Under the pieces are notes generated by a model. It saw only the letters and a program-made list of their open reading frames with translations, was not told the DNA's origin and did no database searches. This document shows positions 1 through 9,671 of a stretch of DNA of 64,000 nt, piece after piece; position 1 is the stretch's first letter, and the number at the start of each line of letters is the position of its first letter. The stretch is from positions 1 to 64,000 of the forward strand of contig JAJTEO010000010.1 in NCBI GenBank assembly GCA_021300395.1, written 5' to 3'. Origin of the DNA: Fluviicola sp. (GTDB lineage: Bacteria > Bacteroidota > Bacteroidia > Flavobacteriales_D > Crocinitomicaceae). The position numbers and the translations under genes were made by a program.

Positions 1-1
1 G

Positions 2-1531
2 GTCGTAAAATCTGCACGTGTTATGAAAAAAGCAGTTGCATATCTACTTCCATTTATAGAAGCTGAAAAAGATGGAGTTCAATCTTTCTCGGGTAAAATA
101 TTGATGGCAACTGTAAAGGGTGATGTGCATGACATTGGTAAAAATATTGTGGGAGTAGTATTGGCTTGTAACAATTATGAAGTAATTGATATGGGGGTAA
201 TGGTACCTGCTGATAAAATCATTCAAAAAGCGATTGAAGAAAATGTAGATGTTATTGGATTAAGTGGTTTGATTACACCTTCATTAGACGAAATGGTAAC
301 GATGGCAAAAGAAATGGATCGAGCTAATTTATCTATTCCTTTAATGATTGGTGGTGCAACTACATCTAAGGTTCATACAGCTGTAAAAATTGAACAAAGT
401 TATACTAAAGGTCAAGCGGTTCATGTTTTAGATGCATCAAGAGCTGTAACAGTTGTTGAAAGTTTATTAGGACCAAAGAAAGATTTATTTATTTCTGATT
501 TAAAAACGGAGTATACGCGTTTACGTGACCATCACGAAAAGAGTAGAAGTGCGAAACAGCTTTTATCTTTAAAAGACGCACGCAATAACCCATTTAAAAT
601 AGATTGGAAACAAGAAGATATTACTACACCAATTCAAATAGGTACTCAGGTATTTAATGATTTTCCATTGGAAGAATTAGTGCCATATATTGATTGGTCT
701 CCTTTCTTTCAAACTTGGGAGTTACATGGTAGATATCCAAATATCTTAACGGATGAGGTAGTGGGTACTGAGGCAACAAAATTATTTGCCGATGCACAAA
801 AAATGCTTCAAACAATGATTTCTGAAAGATGGGTGTCGGCGAATGCAGTTGTAGGTATTTTTCCTGCGAACTCAATAGGTGATGATATTGAAATTTATAC
901 CGATGAAACGCGTACTGAAGTTGCTTTAATTCAACATTCATTACGTCAACAGACGAAAAAAGCAGAAGGGCAGCCAAATATTGCTTTAGCAGACTTTGTT
1001 GCACCAAAAGAATCAGGTATAAAAGATTATGTGGGAGCATTTGTTGTGACAACAGGAACAGGATTAGATGAACATGTGGCTCGTTTTGAAGCTGATCATG
1101 ATGATTATAATTCAATTTTAGTGAAAGCATTGGCAGATCGTTTAGCAGAGGCATTTGCTGAATGTATGCATGCAAAGGTGAGAAAAGAAATTTGGGGTTA
1201 TTCAAAAGATGAAAACTTATCGAATGACGATTTGATTAAAGAAAGTTACAGAGGTATTCGTCCAGCTCCAGGTTATCCAGCTTGTCCAGATCATACAGAG
1301 AAGATCGGATTGTTTGAATTATTAGATGCTACAGCGATTACAGGAGTTTCATTGACCGATAGTTTAGCAATGTTACCAGCAAGTTCTGTAAGTGGTTGGT
1401 ATTTTGGTCATCCAGAAGCTAAGTATTTCGGATTAGGAAAAATTACTGAAGAGCAAGTGGAAGACATTGCAAATCGCAAGAAAATAGAGGGTCAACGAAT
1501 GGAACGTTGGTTGTCAAGTGTGATGATATAA
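2..1531 (+). CDS. metH: Methionine synthase (cobalamin-dependent), C-terminal part
   Basis: Transfers a methyl group from methyltetrahydrofolate via cobalamin to homocysteine; cytoplasmic. The frame is already open at base 2 (VVKSARVMKKAVAYLLPF), so the gene starts upstream of the window and the ATG at 23 is internal. Visible: the end of the B12-binding cap, the B12-binding domain with the base-off motif DVHDIGKN and the GGATTSK loop, then the AdoMet-activation domain ending near RPAPGYPACPDH. The N-terminal homocysteine and folate domains lie outside. This part looks intact to a normal C-terminus, and a bidirectional terminator follows. Identification is firm from several MetH-specific motifs. 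Confidence 0.95.
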   Translation, partial: VVKSARVMKKAVAYLLPFIEAEKDGVQSFSGKILMATVKGDVHDIGKNIVGVVLACNNYEVIDMGVMVPADKIIQKAIEENVDVIGLSGLITPSLDEMVTMAKEMDRANLSIPLMIGGATTSKVHTAVKIEQSYTKGQAVHVLDASRAVTVVESLLGPKKDLFISDLKTEYTRLRDHHEKSRSAKQLLSLKDARNNPFKIDWKQEDITTPIQIGTQVFNDFPLEELVPYIDWSPFFQTWELHGRYPNILTDEVVGTEATKLFADAQKMLQTMISERWVSANAVVGIFPANSIGDDIEIYTDETRTEVALIQHSLRQQTKKAEGQPNIALADFVAPKESGIKDYVGAFVVTTGTGLDEHVARFEADHDDYNSILVKALADRLAEAFAECMHAKVRKEIWGYSKDENLSNDDLIKESYRGIRPAPGYPACPDHTEKIGLFELLDATAITGVSLTDSLAMLPASSVSGWYFGHPEAKYFGLGKITEEQVEDIANRKKIEGQRMERWLSSVMI

Positions 1532-1551
1532 AAACAAAATACTCTATTAAT

Positions 1552-1590
1552 AAAAAAGGGGCCTTAACATTTAAGACCCCTTTTTTATTA
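1552..1590. terminator. Bidirectional intrinsic terminator between metH and lipoprotein gene
   Basis: An A-run, GGGG-CCTTAA stem and a T-run form a hairpin usable from both strands, between two convergent genes (metH on plus, lipoprotein on minus). Confidence 0.8.
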
Positions 1591-1603
1591 AGTTATATTA
1601 AAC

Positions 1604-2236
1604 CTATTTTGATGTAAAAGTATTAACTGTTTTGTAAGAGTTAGTTTTACCATCTTGATTAGTATATGTGCTTTCGTCAATTAAAATAATTTCTTTCTTT
1701 TTTAATTGATCAATTAAAAGTACCCAACCATCTAAGTCTTTACCTGAAGTTGATGTAGAAACACCATTTACATCAGTTTCTGTGAATTTTGTAAAACTTA
1801 AAGAAATAGCTTCTTTTTTCTTTAATTCTGTAGATTTATTTTTACCTAAAAACATCCAATTACCTTCGTATTTTGTAGTTCCGTCTGCATTTTTATATTC
1901 ATAGATAAATGTTCCATCTTTTTCAATAGTGAAATTTACAGTATATGCATCTGGTGTAAGGTCAACAGTTTCTGAAACACCGTTAGTAACAGTAGTTTCT
2001 GTTCCTGTTTCTACAGTTCCATTATATGTAGAGATAGTTGTCTGTACATAATCGTCATTTCCATTATTTCCGTTGTAAACATCTGTTGACTCACTTTTTG
2101 TTAAAGTCCATTCAGCTGCTAATCTAGCTTTTCTTGAAGATAAAGATAAAAACGGATCATTTTCTCCTTTTTTACAAGATGATATATTTAAAGCTAAAGC
2201 AATAACACTTATTCCTAATATGATTGATTTTTTCAT
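1604..2236 (-). CDS. Lipocalin-like lipoprotein, 210 aa
   Basis: Function unknown. The N-terminus is a lipoprotein signal (MKKSIILGISVIALALN) with lipobox ISSC, so it is probably an anchored envelope protein. The mature part is short beta-strand-like segments rich in T, S and K with the pattern GTFIYEY...GNWMF...LSFTKF, which recalls the lipocalin-like domain of small Bacteroidota lipoproteins; that family call is inference. The next gene upstream is a broken paralogue sharing the stretch KKGENDPFLSLSSRKARLA exactly, so the pair arose by tandem duplication. Confidence 0.75.
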   Translation of the reverse strand: MKKSIILGISVIALALNISSCKKGENDPFLSLSSRKARLAAEWTLTKSESTDVYNGNNGNDDYVQTTISTYNGTVETGTETTVTNGVSETVDLTPDAYTVNFTIEKDGTFIYEYKNADGTTKYEGNWMFLGKNKSTELKKKEAISLSFTKFTETDVNGVSTSTSGKDLDGWVLLIDQLKKKEIILIDESTYTNQDGKTNSYKTVNTFTSK

Positions 2237-2260
2237 TTTGTATAATTTTTTAGATTTTAA

Positions 2261-2804
2261 TTATTTTAATGTTAAAGTTGTAGTTTTTATATAAGTACTT
2301 TCTTGACTTTTTTCATTAATGTCAGAATATTCAACTACAAAAACGATTTCTTTCTTTTTCAGTTGATCAATGCGTATAACTGTCCCATCAAATCCAGTAG
2401 AAGAAGTTACAACGGCTTGCATCACTGTTTACAACTGTGTGAGTAAATGTACCATCTTTTTCAAAAGAATAAGTTTCAGTATAAGTTGTTGGAGTGTATG
2501 AATCTGTCTCTGTTCCAGAAGTAGAAGTTTGAGTTTGTGTTCCAGTTAAAACAGTTCCATCATATAATGTTTCAATTACTGTTTTTGCATCAATTGGATC
2601 ATATTGAAATGTCATTGGATTAAACACATAAATTGTTCCATAATCTACTGAAGATCTAGTTTCTTTAGTTACTGTCCACTCACCAGCTAATCTAGCTTTT
2701 CTTGAAGATAAGGATAAGAAAGGATCGTTTTCACCTTTTTTACATGAAGTTAGGTTAACTACTAATGCTAATGCACCTAAACTTAATACTAATAATTTTT
2801 TCAT
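2261..2804 (-). pseudogene. Tandem lipoprotein paralogue with internal deletion
   Basis: Starts like its neighbour (signal peptide, lipobox LTSC, then KKGENDPFLSLSSRKARLA) and runs in frame to NSDAS near 2415, where the frame is lost and stops (about 138 aa). Homology resumes at once in another frame as TSSTGFDGTVIRIDQLKKKE and continues to a stop at 2261, matching the paralogue's C-terminal region (DQLKKKEI). By comparison with the paralogue about 39 codons are missing at the junction, giving a deletion of roughly 115 bp that is not a multiple of three. It may be a true pseudogene or an assembly gap. Confidence 0.8.
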
Positions 2805-2878
2805 TTTGATTTTTGATTAAAATTTGAGGTAAATATAATCAATAATCTTCCACTAAGGTTTCAAATTAAAACTTTGTT

Positions 2879-2991
2879 AAAATCAAAAAGCGATTCGAGG
2901 GATCGAATCGCTTTCTGCTAACTTAACCTAACCACTATTCACTGAAAAAAGAGTTTAGTATTTTATATATGTTTAATACTGTCTTACTTTG
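2879..2991 (-). ncRNA. Candidate small RNA of about 110 nt
   Basis: No ORF is present. On the minus strand a -7 box (TATATTTG, 2998-3005) is followed about 100 nt later by a perfect 12-bp stem with a GGGA/TCCC-type tetraloop (2887-2914) and a T-rich tail (TTTTTGATTTT), a classic intrinsic terminator. Near the 5' end AGTATT...AATACT can form a second hairpin. It lies in a 500-bp gene-free gap and cannot serve the minus-strand gene upstream (sco1 ends about 300 bp away). Family unknown. It could also be the leader of the lipoprotein genes, but the terminator argues for an independent short transcript. Confidence 0.45.
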
Positions 2992-2997
2992 TTATTA

Positions 2998-3005
2998 CAA
3001 ATATA
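2998..3005 (-). promoter_or_regulatory. -7 promoter box for the candidate small RNA
   Basis: TATATTTG on the minus strand fits the Bacteroidota -7 consensus TAnnTTTG. The nearest TTTTG is about 26 bp upstream, slightly beyond the usual 17-23 bp, so the -33 element is weak. Confidence 0.45.
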
Positions 3006-3308
3006 CAACGGGTTTTCAGAGTTTTAAAACACAAAATGGGCAATTATTTATAACTCAAAATTATTGAAATGATCAAAAAATTAATAGAATATGAAGTTGT
3101 TGTTAAGAAAATGACCTTCATAGATAATTTTTGTCTATTCGTAGAAAATGATGTCATTATTAGCTTGGAATCCTAACTTTTAAATAAATTTAAATTATTC
3201 GACAAAATATCTGATATTTTCGATGAAATAGTATTAATTCAGTTAAATATCATTCAATTTATATTTGATTTCTAGGTTGTGAATTAAATGTTTCTTGAAT
3301 TCTTTTCT
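3006..3308. other. Gene-free AT-rich spacer
   Basis: About 300 bp between the candidate small RNA promoter and the end of sco1. I see no ORF of credible composition, no tRNA and no strong stem-loop. Confidence 0.6.
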
Positions 3309-3977
3309 TTACTGAGTGCTTTCATCCAACACAAGTTGAATGTGCTTGATTAACTTATTTACTTCTTTAGGATTGGTTCCGTCGTAATAACCTCTAATTC
3401 TCATCGATTGGTCAATAAGGACAAAATTATTCGTATGTATAAAGTCGCTTCCGGCATCACCTAAATTTTGAGCTTCTGCAGGTTTTAAAACAAAAAATGA
3501 TGTTCGTGCTAAATCATAAAGAGCTTCTTTTTTCCCTGTTAAAAAGTGCCATTGTTGATCATCTGCTTTATGACTTAATGAATATCGTTTCATTTGTTCA
3601 ACGGTATCAATTTCTGGATTTACTGTAAAACTTAATATTTTAAGATTTGAATTTTTCTTATAGGCTTCTTGTACACGTTGCATTTGAACATTCATTTTCG
3701 GACAAATTGTTCCACAGGTTGTAAAGAAATATTCTACAACAAATACTTTTCCTTTAACTGAATTTTGTGTAATTAATTGATTGTTTTGATCTCTAAATGC
3801 AAAATCACCAATAGTATGTCCAAATCCTTTTCTTCCGACTGAACTATCAACCATTTCACCTTTAACATCAATTGGATTGTAAATTGGTAAAACTTCTTTT
3901 GGCTTCTTTCCAATAATTGAATAAGCTATTAAAATAGCAATAGAAACAATAATCGTTAAAGCAACTAACTTTTTCAT
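3309..3977 (-). CDS. SCO1/SenC family copper chaperone-like thioredoxin-fold protein
   Basis: Family role: copper delivery to cytochrome oxidase CuA or a related thiol redox function, membrane-anchored and facing the periplasm. Visible: one N-terminal membrane anchor (residues about 5-24), then FTTCGTICPKMN, which carries the CxxxC copper/thiol motif, and the distal His in DFIHTNNFVLID. The 222-aa length is normal. It is the last gene of a presumed operon behind the TPR and barrel genes (4 bp after the barrel stop), which may only reflect shared transcription. No cytochrome oxidase genes are in the window. Confidence 0.9.
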   Translation of the reverse strand: MKKLVALTIIVSIAILIAYSIIGKKPKEVLPIYNPIDVKGEMVDSSVGRKGFGHTIGDFAFRDQNNQLITQNSVKGKVFVVEYFFTTCGTICPKMNVQMQRVQEAYKKNSNLKILSFTVNPEIDTVEQMKRYSLSHKADDQQWHFLTGKKEALYDLARTSFFVLKPAEAQNLGDAGSDFIHTNNFVLIDQSMRIRGYYDGTNPKEVNKLIKHIQLVLDESTQ

Positions 3978-3981
3978 CTAG

Positions 3982-5566
3982 TTAAAATCTAAAAGTGATT
4001 CCCCCCATTACTTGAATTCCTTGAACAGGAGTGTTATACCAACGTTTATAACGTTGCCCTACCAAATTGTTCCCTTGAATAAAAGCAGAAATACGTTTGT
4101 TGTATCTATATTCAACACTTAAGTTGATATCTGAAATTAATCCTAATTTTTTAGCAATTTGGTTATTCTCAACTTTTGTATCTTCTTCTTTTGCATAAAC
4201 CAATCCATACCTTCCACCTTCAAAGTTTAGGTCTAAATTGAAAATGAAATGATCGTATAAATTATAATGAGCTCTAGTAATTACTTGTAATTGAGGTAAA
4301 TTCCATGCATAGATGTTTTTTGACATTGCATAAGAGTAATATCTACCAATTGCATCAATTTTTAATTTTTCAACCAACTGGTAAGAAATTGATCCTTCAA
4401 TGGTTGTTATGTTTCCATTGTCAAAAACAACATTGAATTTATTTCGAAGTGAATATAAAGTGTCTGTTATAAACAACATTTTATTCTTTACACTAGCAAA
4501 ACTTGCACTTGCATTAAAACTAATTCTTTTCGATAATGTTCCTTTTAATCCAAAAAAAGCATCGATAACGGTGTTTTCATTTTTCATTACAATATTTGTT
4601 AATACAAATTCATTCTCAGTAGAAATCGATTTATATGTATTTTGTTTTAAACCACCTTTTAATCCAACATAAGGGATAAACATGTCATTTAAAAGTGAAT
4701 ATTTTAATTCAGCAATTGGATAAATGTAGAACTTTGTTTGTTTATGTGCGTCCAACGTAAGATCAACTCCAACTCTTGCTTTAAATCTATTATTCTTTAA
4801 GAATGTTGTAATGGTTGGTTTTATATTAATGATTGTATTATTTAATACGATACCAGTATCTACTATTGAAATGCCCGTATCTAAAATTCCATATTTATAT
4901 CCATTGTAGCGAATATTTAAATCGGCAGTGTAAACTTCTTTACCAGTTTTGTAAATTGCTGAACCAGCCAAACCAATAAAATTTTCTGTGGCTCTCCATT
5001 TCGCAATTGAATCGATTATTGGTTTTTTTGTTTGAAAATTATTGTAATTCAAGCCAATTGAATAATTCAAGTTGTAAATCACCTTTTAGTGTATAGTTTT
5101 TCTCATTTATGCTTCCAAAAAGATTCACATTTGTTCTGTCATACTGTGCTGGTGCATATCCTTTAATATCTCCAAAAGAACTTAAATGTTTGGCATGAAC
5201 TCCATATGCATATCTTCTAGAGCGATTCCCATCAAAAAATACTTCACCTAAAGGCATTAATTTACTTCCAATTCCTAGCTTAACATACGAATGATATAAC
5301 TGAGGTAATTTATCTACTATTTTAATTGAAGCAGGTTTAATAGTATCTAATATAATTTTAGTTGGATGCTGAATTACCAATAGGGGATACTCAATTACTT
5401 GAGTAGGCTTAATTGAGTCAATTATTTTTGGATTTTCTGTAAATCGAAATGCTGTTTCTATAGTCCTTTTAGTTGTTACATTTATTTCAGTAACATCGTT
5501 TTGACCTTGTGCCCAACTATTTATCCAACTAAAGACTATTAAAGTATATATAGCTAATTTTCTCAT
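3982..5566 (-). pseudogene. Outer-membrane beta-barrel (porin/TonB-receptor-like) protein, frame broken
   Basis: The start at 5566 gives a signal peptide ending SWAQG, then a periplasmic segment and the first strands (RYAYGVHAKHLSSFGDIKG). The frame is lost after INEKNYTLKGD (near 5085) and stops at 5039; an overlapping frame carries on from LNYSIGLNYNNFQTKKP to the C-terminal strand VMGGITFRF, ending in Phe as barrels do. Combined length is about 540 aa. In related barrels I would expect further strands between the two halves, so a deletion like those elsewhere in this window is possible, but a single-base shift also fits. The TPR gene lies 1 bp upstream. Confidence 0.7.
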
Positions 5567-5567
5567 C

Positions 5568-8500
5568 TTAATTTCCTCCTTCGTTTACTTCGATAACGGT
5601 GTTACCTGGTTCAACAATATTTTTAGGTTTGTTTTTCAATTGCATTAATTCTTCCCAAACTTCATTGGCCTCGTTTAAGATTCCATCCTCTTGATCTGGA
5701 TAATGTTCTTTCACTGATTTCAATGTTTGTTCCGCTTGAAATAAGTCATTTTTCAACATTAACGTTTTCGCTTGAAGGATTAATCCTTTGGCAACCCAAT
5801 AGTTATATGTTGGTTTCATTTTCAATAATGCTCTAACTTCTGCATCAGACTTCTCTAAATCTTTTTGTTTGTAGTACATTTCAGCTAAAGAAAACTTCGC
5901 TTCTGCACATTTTTCTGTTGTTGTGTTTTTAACAATCCATTCCAATGAATTTTTTGCATCATTGAAATTATCTAGGTAATAGTTTGACATACCTTTTGCG
6001 TATTCAGCTTCTAATCGATTTGTTGGGTTTAGCTGTGAACTTTCCAATACCAATTTTGAATAATCTGCAGCTTTTTTCCAATTTTCAATTAAGAAGTAAC
6101 TTCTCATCATTCCCAAACGTGAGTTGAAAATAATTACTGGAGTTGAACTGATACTTTCTAATCTTTCATAATATGGAATTGATTCTGCGTATTTTCCATT
6201 GTTAAACAATTGTTTTGATACACGAATTGCTGCTAGTTCAGTATAACCGTTAGTCGGTTCAGCTAATGTTTGGATATATATTTCAATTGCTTTGTCGTAA
6301 TTTTTAGCTCTATAATGACAATCTGCTAAATGATTTTTAACCTCATTTGCATAAATACCATTTGGATACGCTGATAAATAACGCTCAAAATCTGTTATCG
6401 CTTCATTTGTTTTCGTTGAATCTCCATATGCTTTCATAGCAGGCATATAGTATAAATCCCTTTCTTGTTGGTCTTTTGAAATACCAGCACATGGATATTT
6501 TTCAGCAATCATTTTAGCTTCTTCAACTTTCTTTAATTCATTGTACATTTCATACAATCCTTTTGAAGCTTTTTCACAAAATTCACTTTCAGTACCAAAT
6601 TCATCCAATATTTCTTTGTAGGCTTTTTCACATTTAGCAAACTCATGCTTTTTATAATATAAATCTGCAATTTCAGTTCGAGCATTTTTAACTAAAACTG
6701 AATTTGGATAATCAGTGACAATTAATTGATAATACTTTAATGCTTGGTCATTATTATTTAAGTATTTATATGTGATAGCTAATTCATTTATTGAATTTAA
6801 AATATATTTTGAAGAAGAATAATTATTGATAATGTTTTGTAAAGCAGCAATTTTTAAATCAGACTTACCTTTAATAAACGTGTAAGTTTTTGCTAAATAA
6901 TACAAAGCTTGATCTTCAAAACCAGCTTTTAAATCATAAGCTCCTTGGTAAAATTTTGCTGCATTTTCGTCTTCTCTCAACATATAATATCCATCTGCAG
7001 CTCGCATATAGGCATCAACTAATTTTCGTTTATTTTTTGCATTACTAGCAGTAACTGTTTGAGTGTAAAGTCTAAAATTTTCAACTCCTTGTGAAGTGTC
7101 ATTTTTTGAATAATATGCATATCCAATGTTGTAATACGCGTCAGCTTTCATTAAAGGATTTGAAATTCCTTGAGAGTTTATGTATGCTCTATATCCTTGA
7201 ATTGCTTTATCGAATTTTTTAGATTGAAATTGTGCATCAGCTTCCCAAAACTTTGCATTAGCAGAAATTGTTGGATCTATAGGATATGTATCTACTAATT
7301 CAAATGTTTTTATTGCATCTGCATATTCTCCTTTTTGATATAATTCAATTCCATAATTGTAGGCTACAATCTGATATGCGCTTTTTAAACGAATATCTTT
7401 ATTCTGAAGCTTATCTAATGATTGAAGAGCTTTACCGTATTTGTTTGTTGTTGTATAAACATTAACTAAATATTGGTATATATCATTTTTACGTTCTGAT
7501 TCAGGGTATTTATTTAAATACAATTGCAAAGCTTCAACTGCTTCATCGTAAGGATTAATATCTAATTTATAAGATAAGACAGCATAATTATAAAGTGCAT
7601 CTTTTTGAATTTTTGGATTCATATTAATCAGAGATGCTTCATTGAAGGCTGCTCTTGCTGGGGCTAATTTATTTTGCTTTAAATAACATTCTCCAATATG
7701 ATAATAAGCTACTTGACTAATACTATCTCTAGCTTCAGTGACTTTACTGAATAATTTTATAGCACTTTCATAATTGTTACTTTTGAAATATGCATATCCT
7801 AACTGATAATCATCTTCTCTAGTAGTTTTTGATTTTTCGTTGTATTTTTCTAAAAAAGTAACAGCTTCCTCAAATTTCCCAATGCGATAAAATGCATCAC
7901 CAATTATATGATTCACATCATTGATGTTTACAATATTACTTGTGTCTAATAAACTAGAAGATAATTCAGTTATTTCTTTGTATTTACCTTGAACATGATA
8001 AATTTGAGCAATATAATATGGAACTACTTTTGAATATTTTACATCATTTTGTAATTTAATAAATCCTTCTAATGCCGTTTGATATGATTTGTCTTGGTAT
8101 GCAATGTGAGAATAATAATAAGTCGCAGGAGAAGCATATTGTGAACTATCATCCTTGATTTCAAAAAAAGATTTTTTTGATTCGCTAAATTGTTCTGTTT
8201 GAAAGTTAGCATATCCTTTTTTGAAGTAAAATTCTGATTGATTATCTTCTTCGATGTCTATTGCATTCAACTGATTTAACCAAATTAATGCTTCAGAATA
8301 ATCTTTCTTTTGATAATAATATTTACCTAAACGGAAGAAAATAGCATTATGATAAATACTTTCTGGGTAATTTTGATTGAAACTTATCAATAAGTCAACT
8401 GCATCATTGTGAAATAATTCAAGGGCTGAAAGACCTTCATAGTACAGTGCTTTCACGTAAATAGGATCATTTTTCTTATCAAAAAGATTAATGAAATTTC

Positions 8501-8651
8501 TGAACTCATTTCTGGCAGCTCCAAATTGTTCTTTATTGTAAAGTTCTTCCGCTCTGTAAAAAGTTGCGTATTCCGAATTATATTTCTCAGAAGATTGCCC
8601 AAATAATTGGGTAAATACACTCAGAAATAAGATGACCAAAAATTTGTTCAT
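5568..8651 (-). CDS. Large TPR-repeat exported protein, 1027 aa
   Basis: Signal peptide MNKFLVILFLSVFTQLFGQ, then about 25 degenerate 34-residue helical repeats over nearly the whole length (patterns such as AxxxYxxGxxYYxxxxYxxA), i.e. tetratricopeptide solenoids related to the YbgF/BamD style. Probably a periplasmic scaffold. It is followed after 1 bp by an outer-membrane barrel gene, and that pairing suggests it helps assemble or energise that protein; this is inference. No catalytic motif was seen. Start chosen for the signal peptide. Confidence 0.85.
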   Translation of the reverse strand: MNKFLVILFLSVFTQLFGQSSEKYNSEYATFYRAEELYNKEQFGAARNEFRNFINLFDKKNDPIYVKALYYEGLSALELFHNDAVDLLISFNQNYPESIYHNAIFFRLGKYYYQKKDYSEALIWLNQLNAIDIEEDNQSEFYFKKGYANFQTEQFSESKKSFFEIKDDSSQYASPATYYYSHIAYQDKSYQTALEGFIKLQNDVKYSKVVPYYIAQIYHVQGKYKEITELSSSLLDTSNIVNINDVNHIIGDAFYRIGKFEEAVTFLEKYNEKSKTTREDDYQLGYAYFKSNNYESAIKLFSKVTEARDSISQVAYYHIGECYLKQNKLAPARAAFNEASLINMNPKIQKDALYNYAVLSYKLDINPYDEAVEALQLYLNKYPESERKNDIYQYLVNVYTTTNKYGKALQSLDKLQNKDIRLKSAYQIVAYNYGIELYQKGEYADAIKTFELVDTYPIDPTISANAKFWEADAQFQSKKFDKAIQGYRAYINSQGISNPLMKADAYYNIGYAYYSKNDTSQGVENFRLYTQTVTASNAKNKRKLVDAYMRAADGYYMLREDENAAKFYQGAYDLKAGFEDQALYYLAKTYTFIKGKSDLKIAALQNIINNYSSSKYILNSINELAITYKYLNNNDQALKYYQLIVTDYPNSVLVKNARTEIADLYYKKHEFAKCEKAYKEILDEFGTESEFCEKASKGLYEMYNELKKVEEAKMIAEKYPCAGISKDQQERDLYYMPAMKAYGDSTKTNEAITDFERYLSAYPNGIYANEVKNHLADCHYRAKNYDKAIEIYIQTLAEPTNGYTELAAIRVSKQLFNNGKYAESIPYYERLESISSTPVIIFNSRLGMMRSYFLIENWKKAADYSKLVLESSQLNPTNRLEAEYAKGMSNYYLDNFNDAKNSLEWIVKNTTTEKCAEAKFSLAEMYYKQKDLEKSDAEVRALLKMKPTYNYWVAKGLILQAKTLMLKNDLFQAEQTLKSVKEHYPDQEDGILNEANEVWEELMQLKNKPKNIVEPGNTVIEVNEGGN

Positions 8652-8895
8652 AAATTATCTATTTGCCTTGTATGCTAATGTTATTCAAACTTTCAATTTC
8701 TAAAAAAACACACCTTTTATATAGTTTAAAAGGAATTTTCGAAGAAATGGTTTTAACCAAGTAAAATTAAGAGTGAAGATGATGCTTTTTGTAAGATGTT
8801 TTAAAAGTTTTAAACGTGAATCTGTTAAGATTATTTCATCAATTATTTTCTTCTCATCACCTATTTTTAGCACCTTTACACTAAATACAAAAGAG

Positions 8896-9615
8896 GTGGA
8901 GCACGTAATTCGTATAAAAAACGCTAAAATTTTTCAAAAAGATGCTTTAGTAATAGATGAAGTAGATTTTGAATTGGGTGAAACTGAGTTTATCTATTTG
9001 ATTGGTAAAACAGGAAGTGGTAAAAGTAGTTTATTGAAAACAATTTACGGTGAAGTTCCTTTGAAAGAAGGAGAGGGAATGGTTTGTGGGTATGATTTAC
9101 GCAACCTAAAAAAGAAAGATGTTCCAATGCTTCGAAGAAAATTAGGTGTTGTATTTCAAGACTTCCAATTATTGACAGATAGATCAGTTTTACAAAACTT
9201 GTTTTTTGTCATGGGTGCTACAGGTTGGAAAGATAAAAAATTAATGGAGGCCCGTTGTAGAGATATTTTACAGTTGGTAGGAATTGAACATAAAATTAAT
9301 GTGATGCCTCATGCACTTTCAGGTGGGGAACAACAAAGAGTTTCTATTGCAAGAGCCTTGATTAATAAACCAAAATTAATTTTAGCGGATGAGCCTACTG
9401 GAAATTTAGATCCAGAGACTTCAGAGGAAATTATGCGTTTATTATTAGCTGTTGCAAAAGAAGAAAAATCAGCTGTTTTAATGGCTACTCATGATATGAC
9501 AATGGTTGAGAAATATCCTGGAAGAGTTGCAAGGGTTGAGAATGGTAAGATAAAAGAAATTAATACTTTAAACCGTTTTAATCCGTTTGAACAATTTAAT
9601 TTTTCAGAAGAGTAA
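8896..9615 (+). CDS. ftsE: Cell-division ABC transporter ATP-binding protein FtsE
   Basis: FtsE pairs with FtsX to couple ATP hydrolysis to septal peptidoglycan hydrolysis. Walker A GKTGSGKSS, Q-loop VVFQDFQLL, signature LSGGEQQR, Walker B LILADEPTGNLD and the switch His in MATHD are all present. I start at GTG 8896 (VEHVIRIKNAKIFQ), because homology begins there; the frame is open upstream to an ATG at 8773 but those 41 residues look non-conserved. With the GTG start the length is 239 aa, normal for FtsE. ftsX is not adjacent, as is common in Bacteroidota. A terminator follows. Confidence 0.88.
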   Translation: MEHVIRIKNAKIFQKDALVIDEVDFELGETEFIYLIGKTGSGKSSLLKTIYGEVPLKEGEGMVCGYDLRNLKKKDVPMLRRKLGVVFQDFQLLTDRSVLQNLFFVMGATGWKDKKLMEARCRDILQLVGIEHKINVMPHALSGGEQQRVSIARALINKPKLILADEPTGNLDPETSEEIMRLLLAVAKEEKSAVLMATHDMTMVEKYPGRVARVENGKIKEINTLNRFNPFEQFNFSEE

Positions 9616-9634
9616 ATTCTTAATATTTAATATT

Positions 9635-9665
9635 AAGGCTGTTTCAAAAGAACAGCCTTTTTTTA
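9635..9665 (+). terminator. Intrinsic terminator after ftsE
   Basis: AAGGCTGTT / AACAGCCTT 9-bp perfect stem, 7-nt loop, followed by a run of seven T. Confidence 0.85.
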
Positions 9666-9671
9666 TTCAAA

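Noticed and set aside
654-1205. 183-aa reading frame on the minus strand inside metH
   Set aside because: Lies wholly antisense to a strong MetH frame; low-complexity His/Leu/Gln-rich translation without a family.
8773-8895. N-terminal extension of FtsE from the ATG at 8773
   Set aside because: The 41 added residues look unlike FtsE and the family start is near VIRIKNAKI; GTG 8896 fits better.
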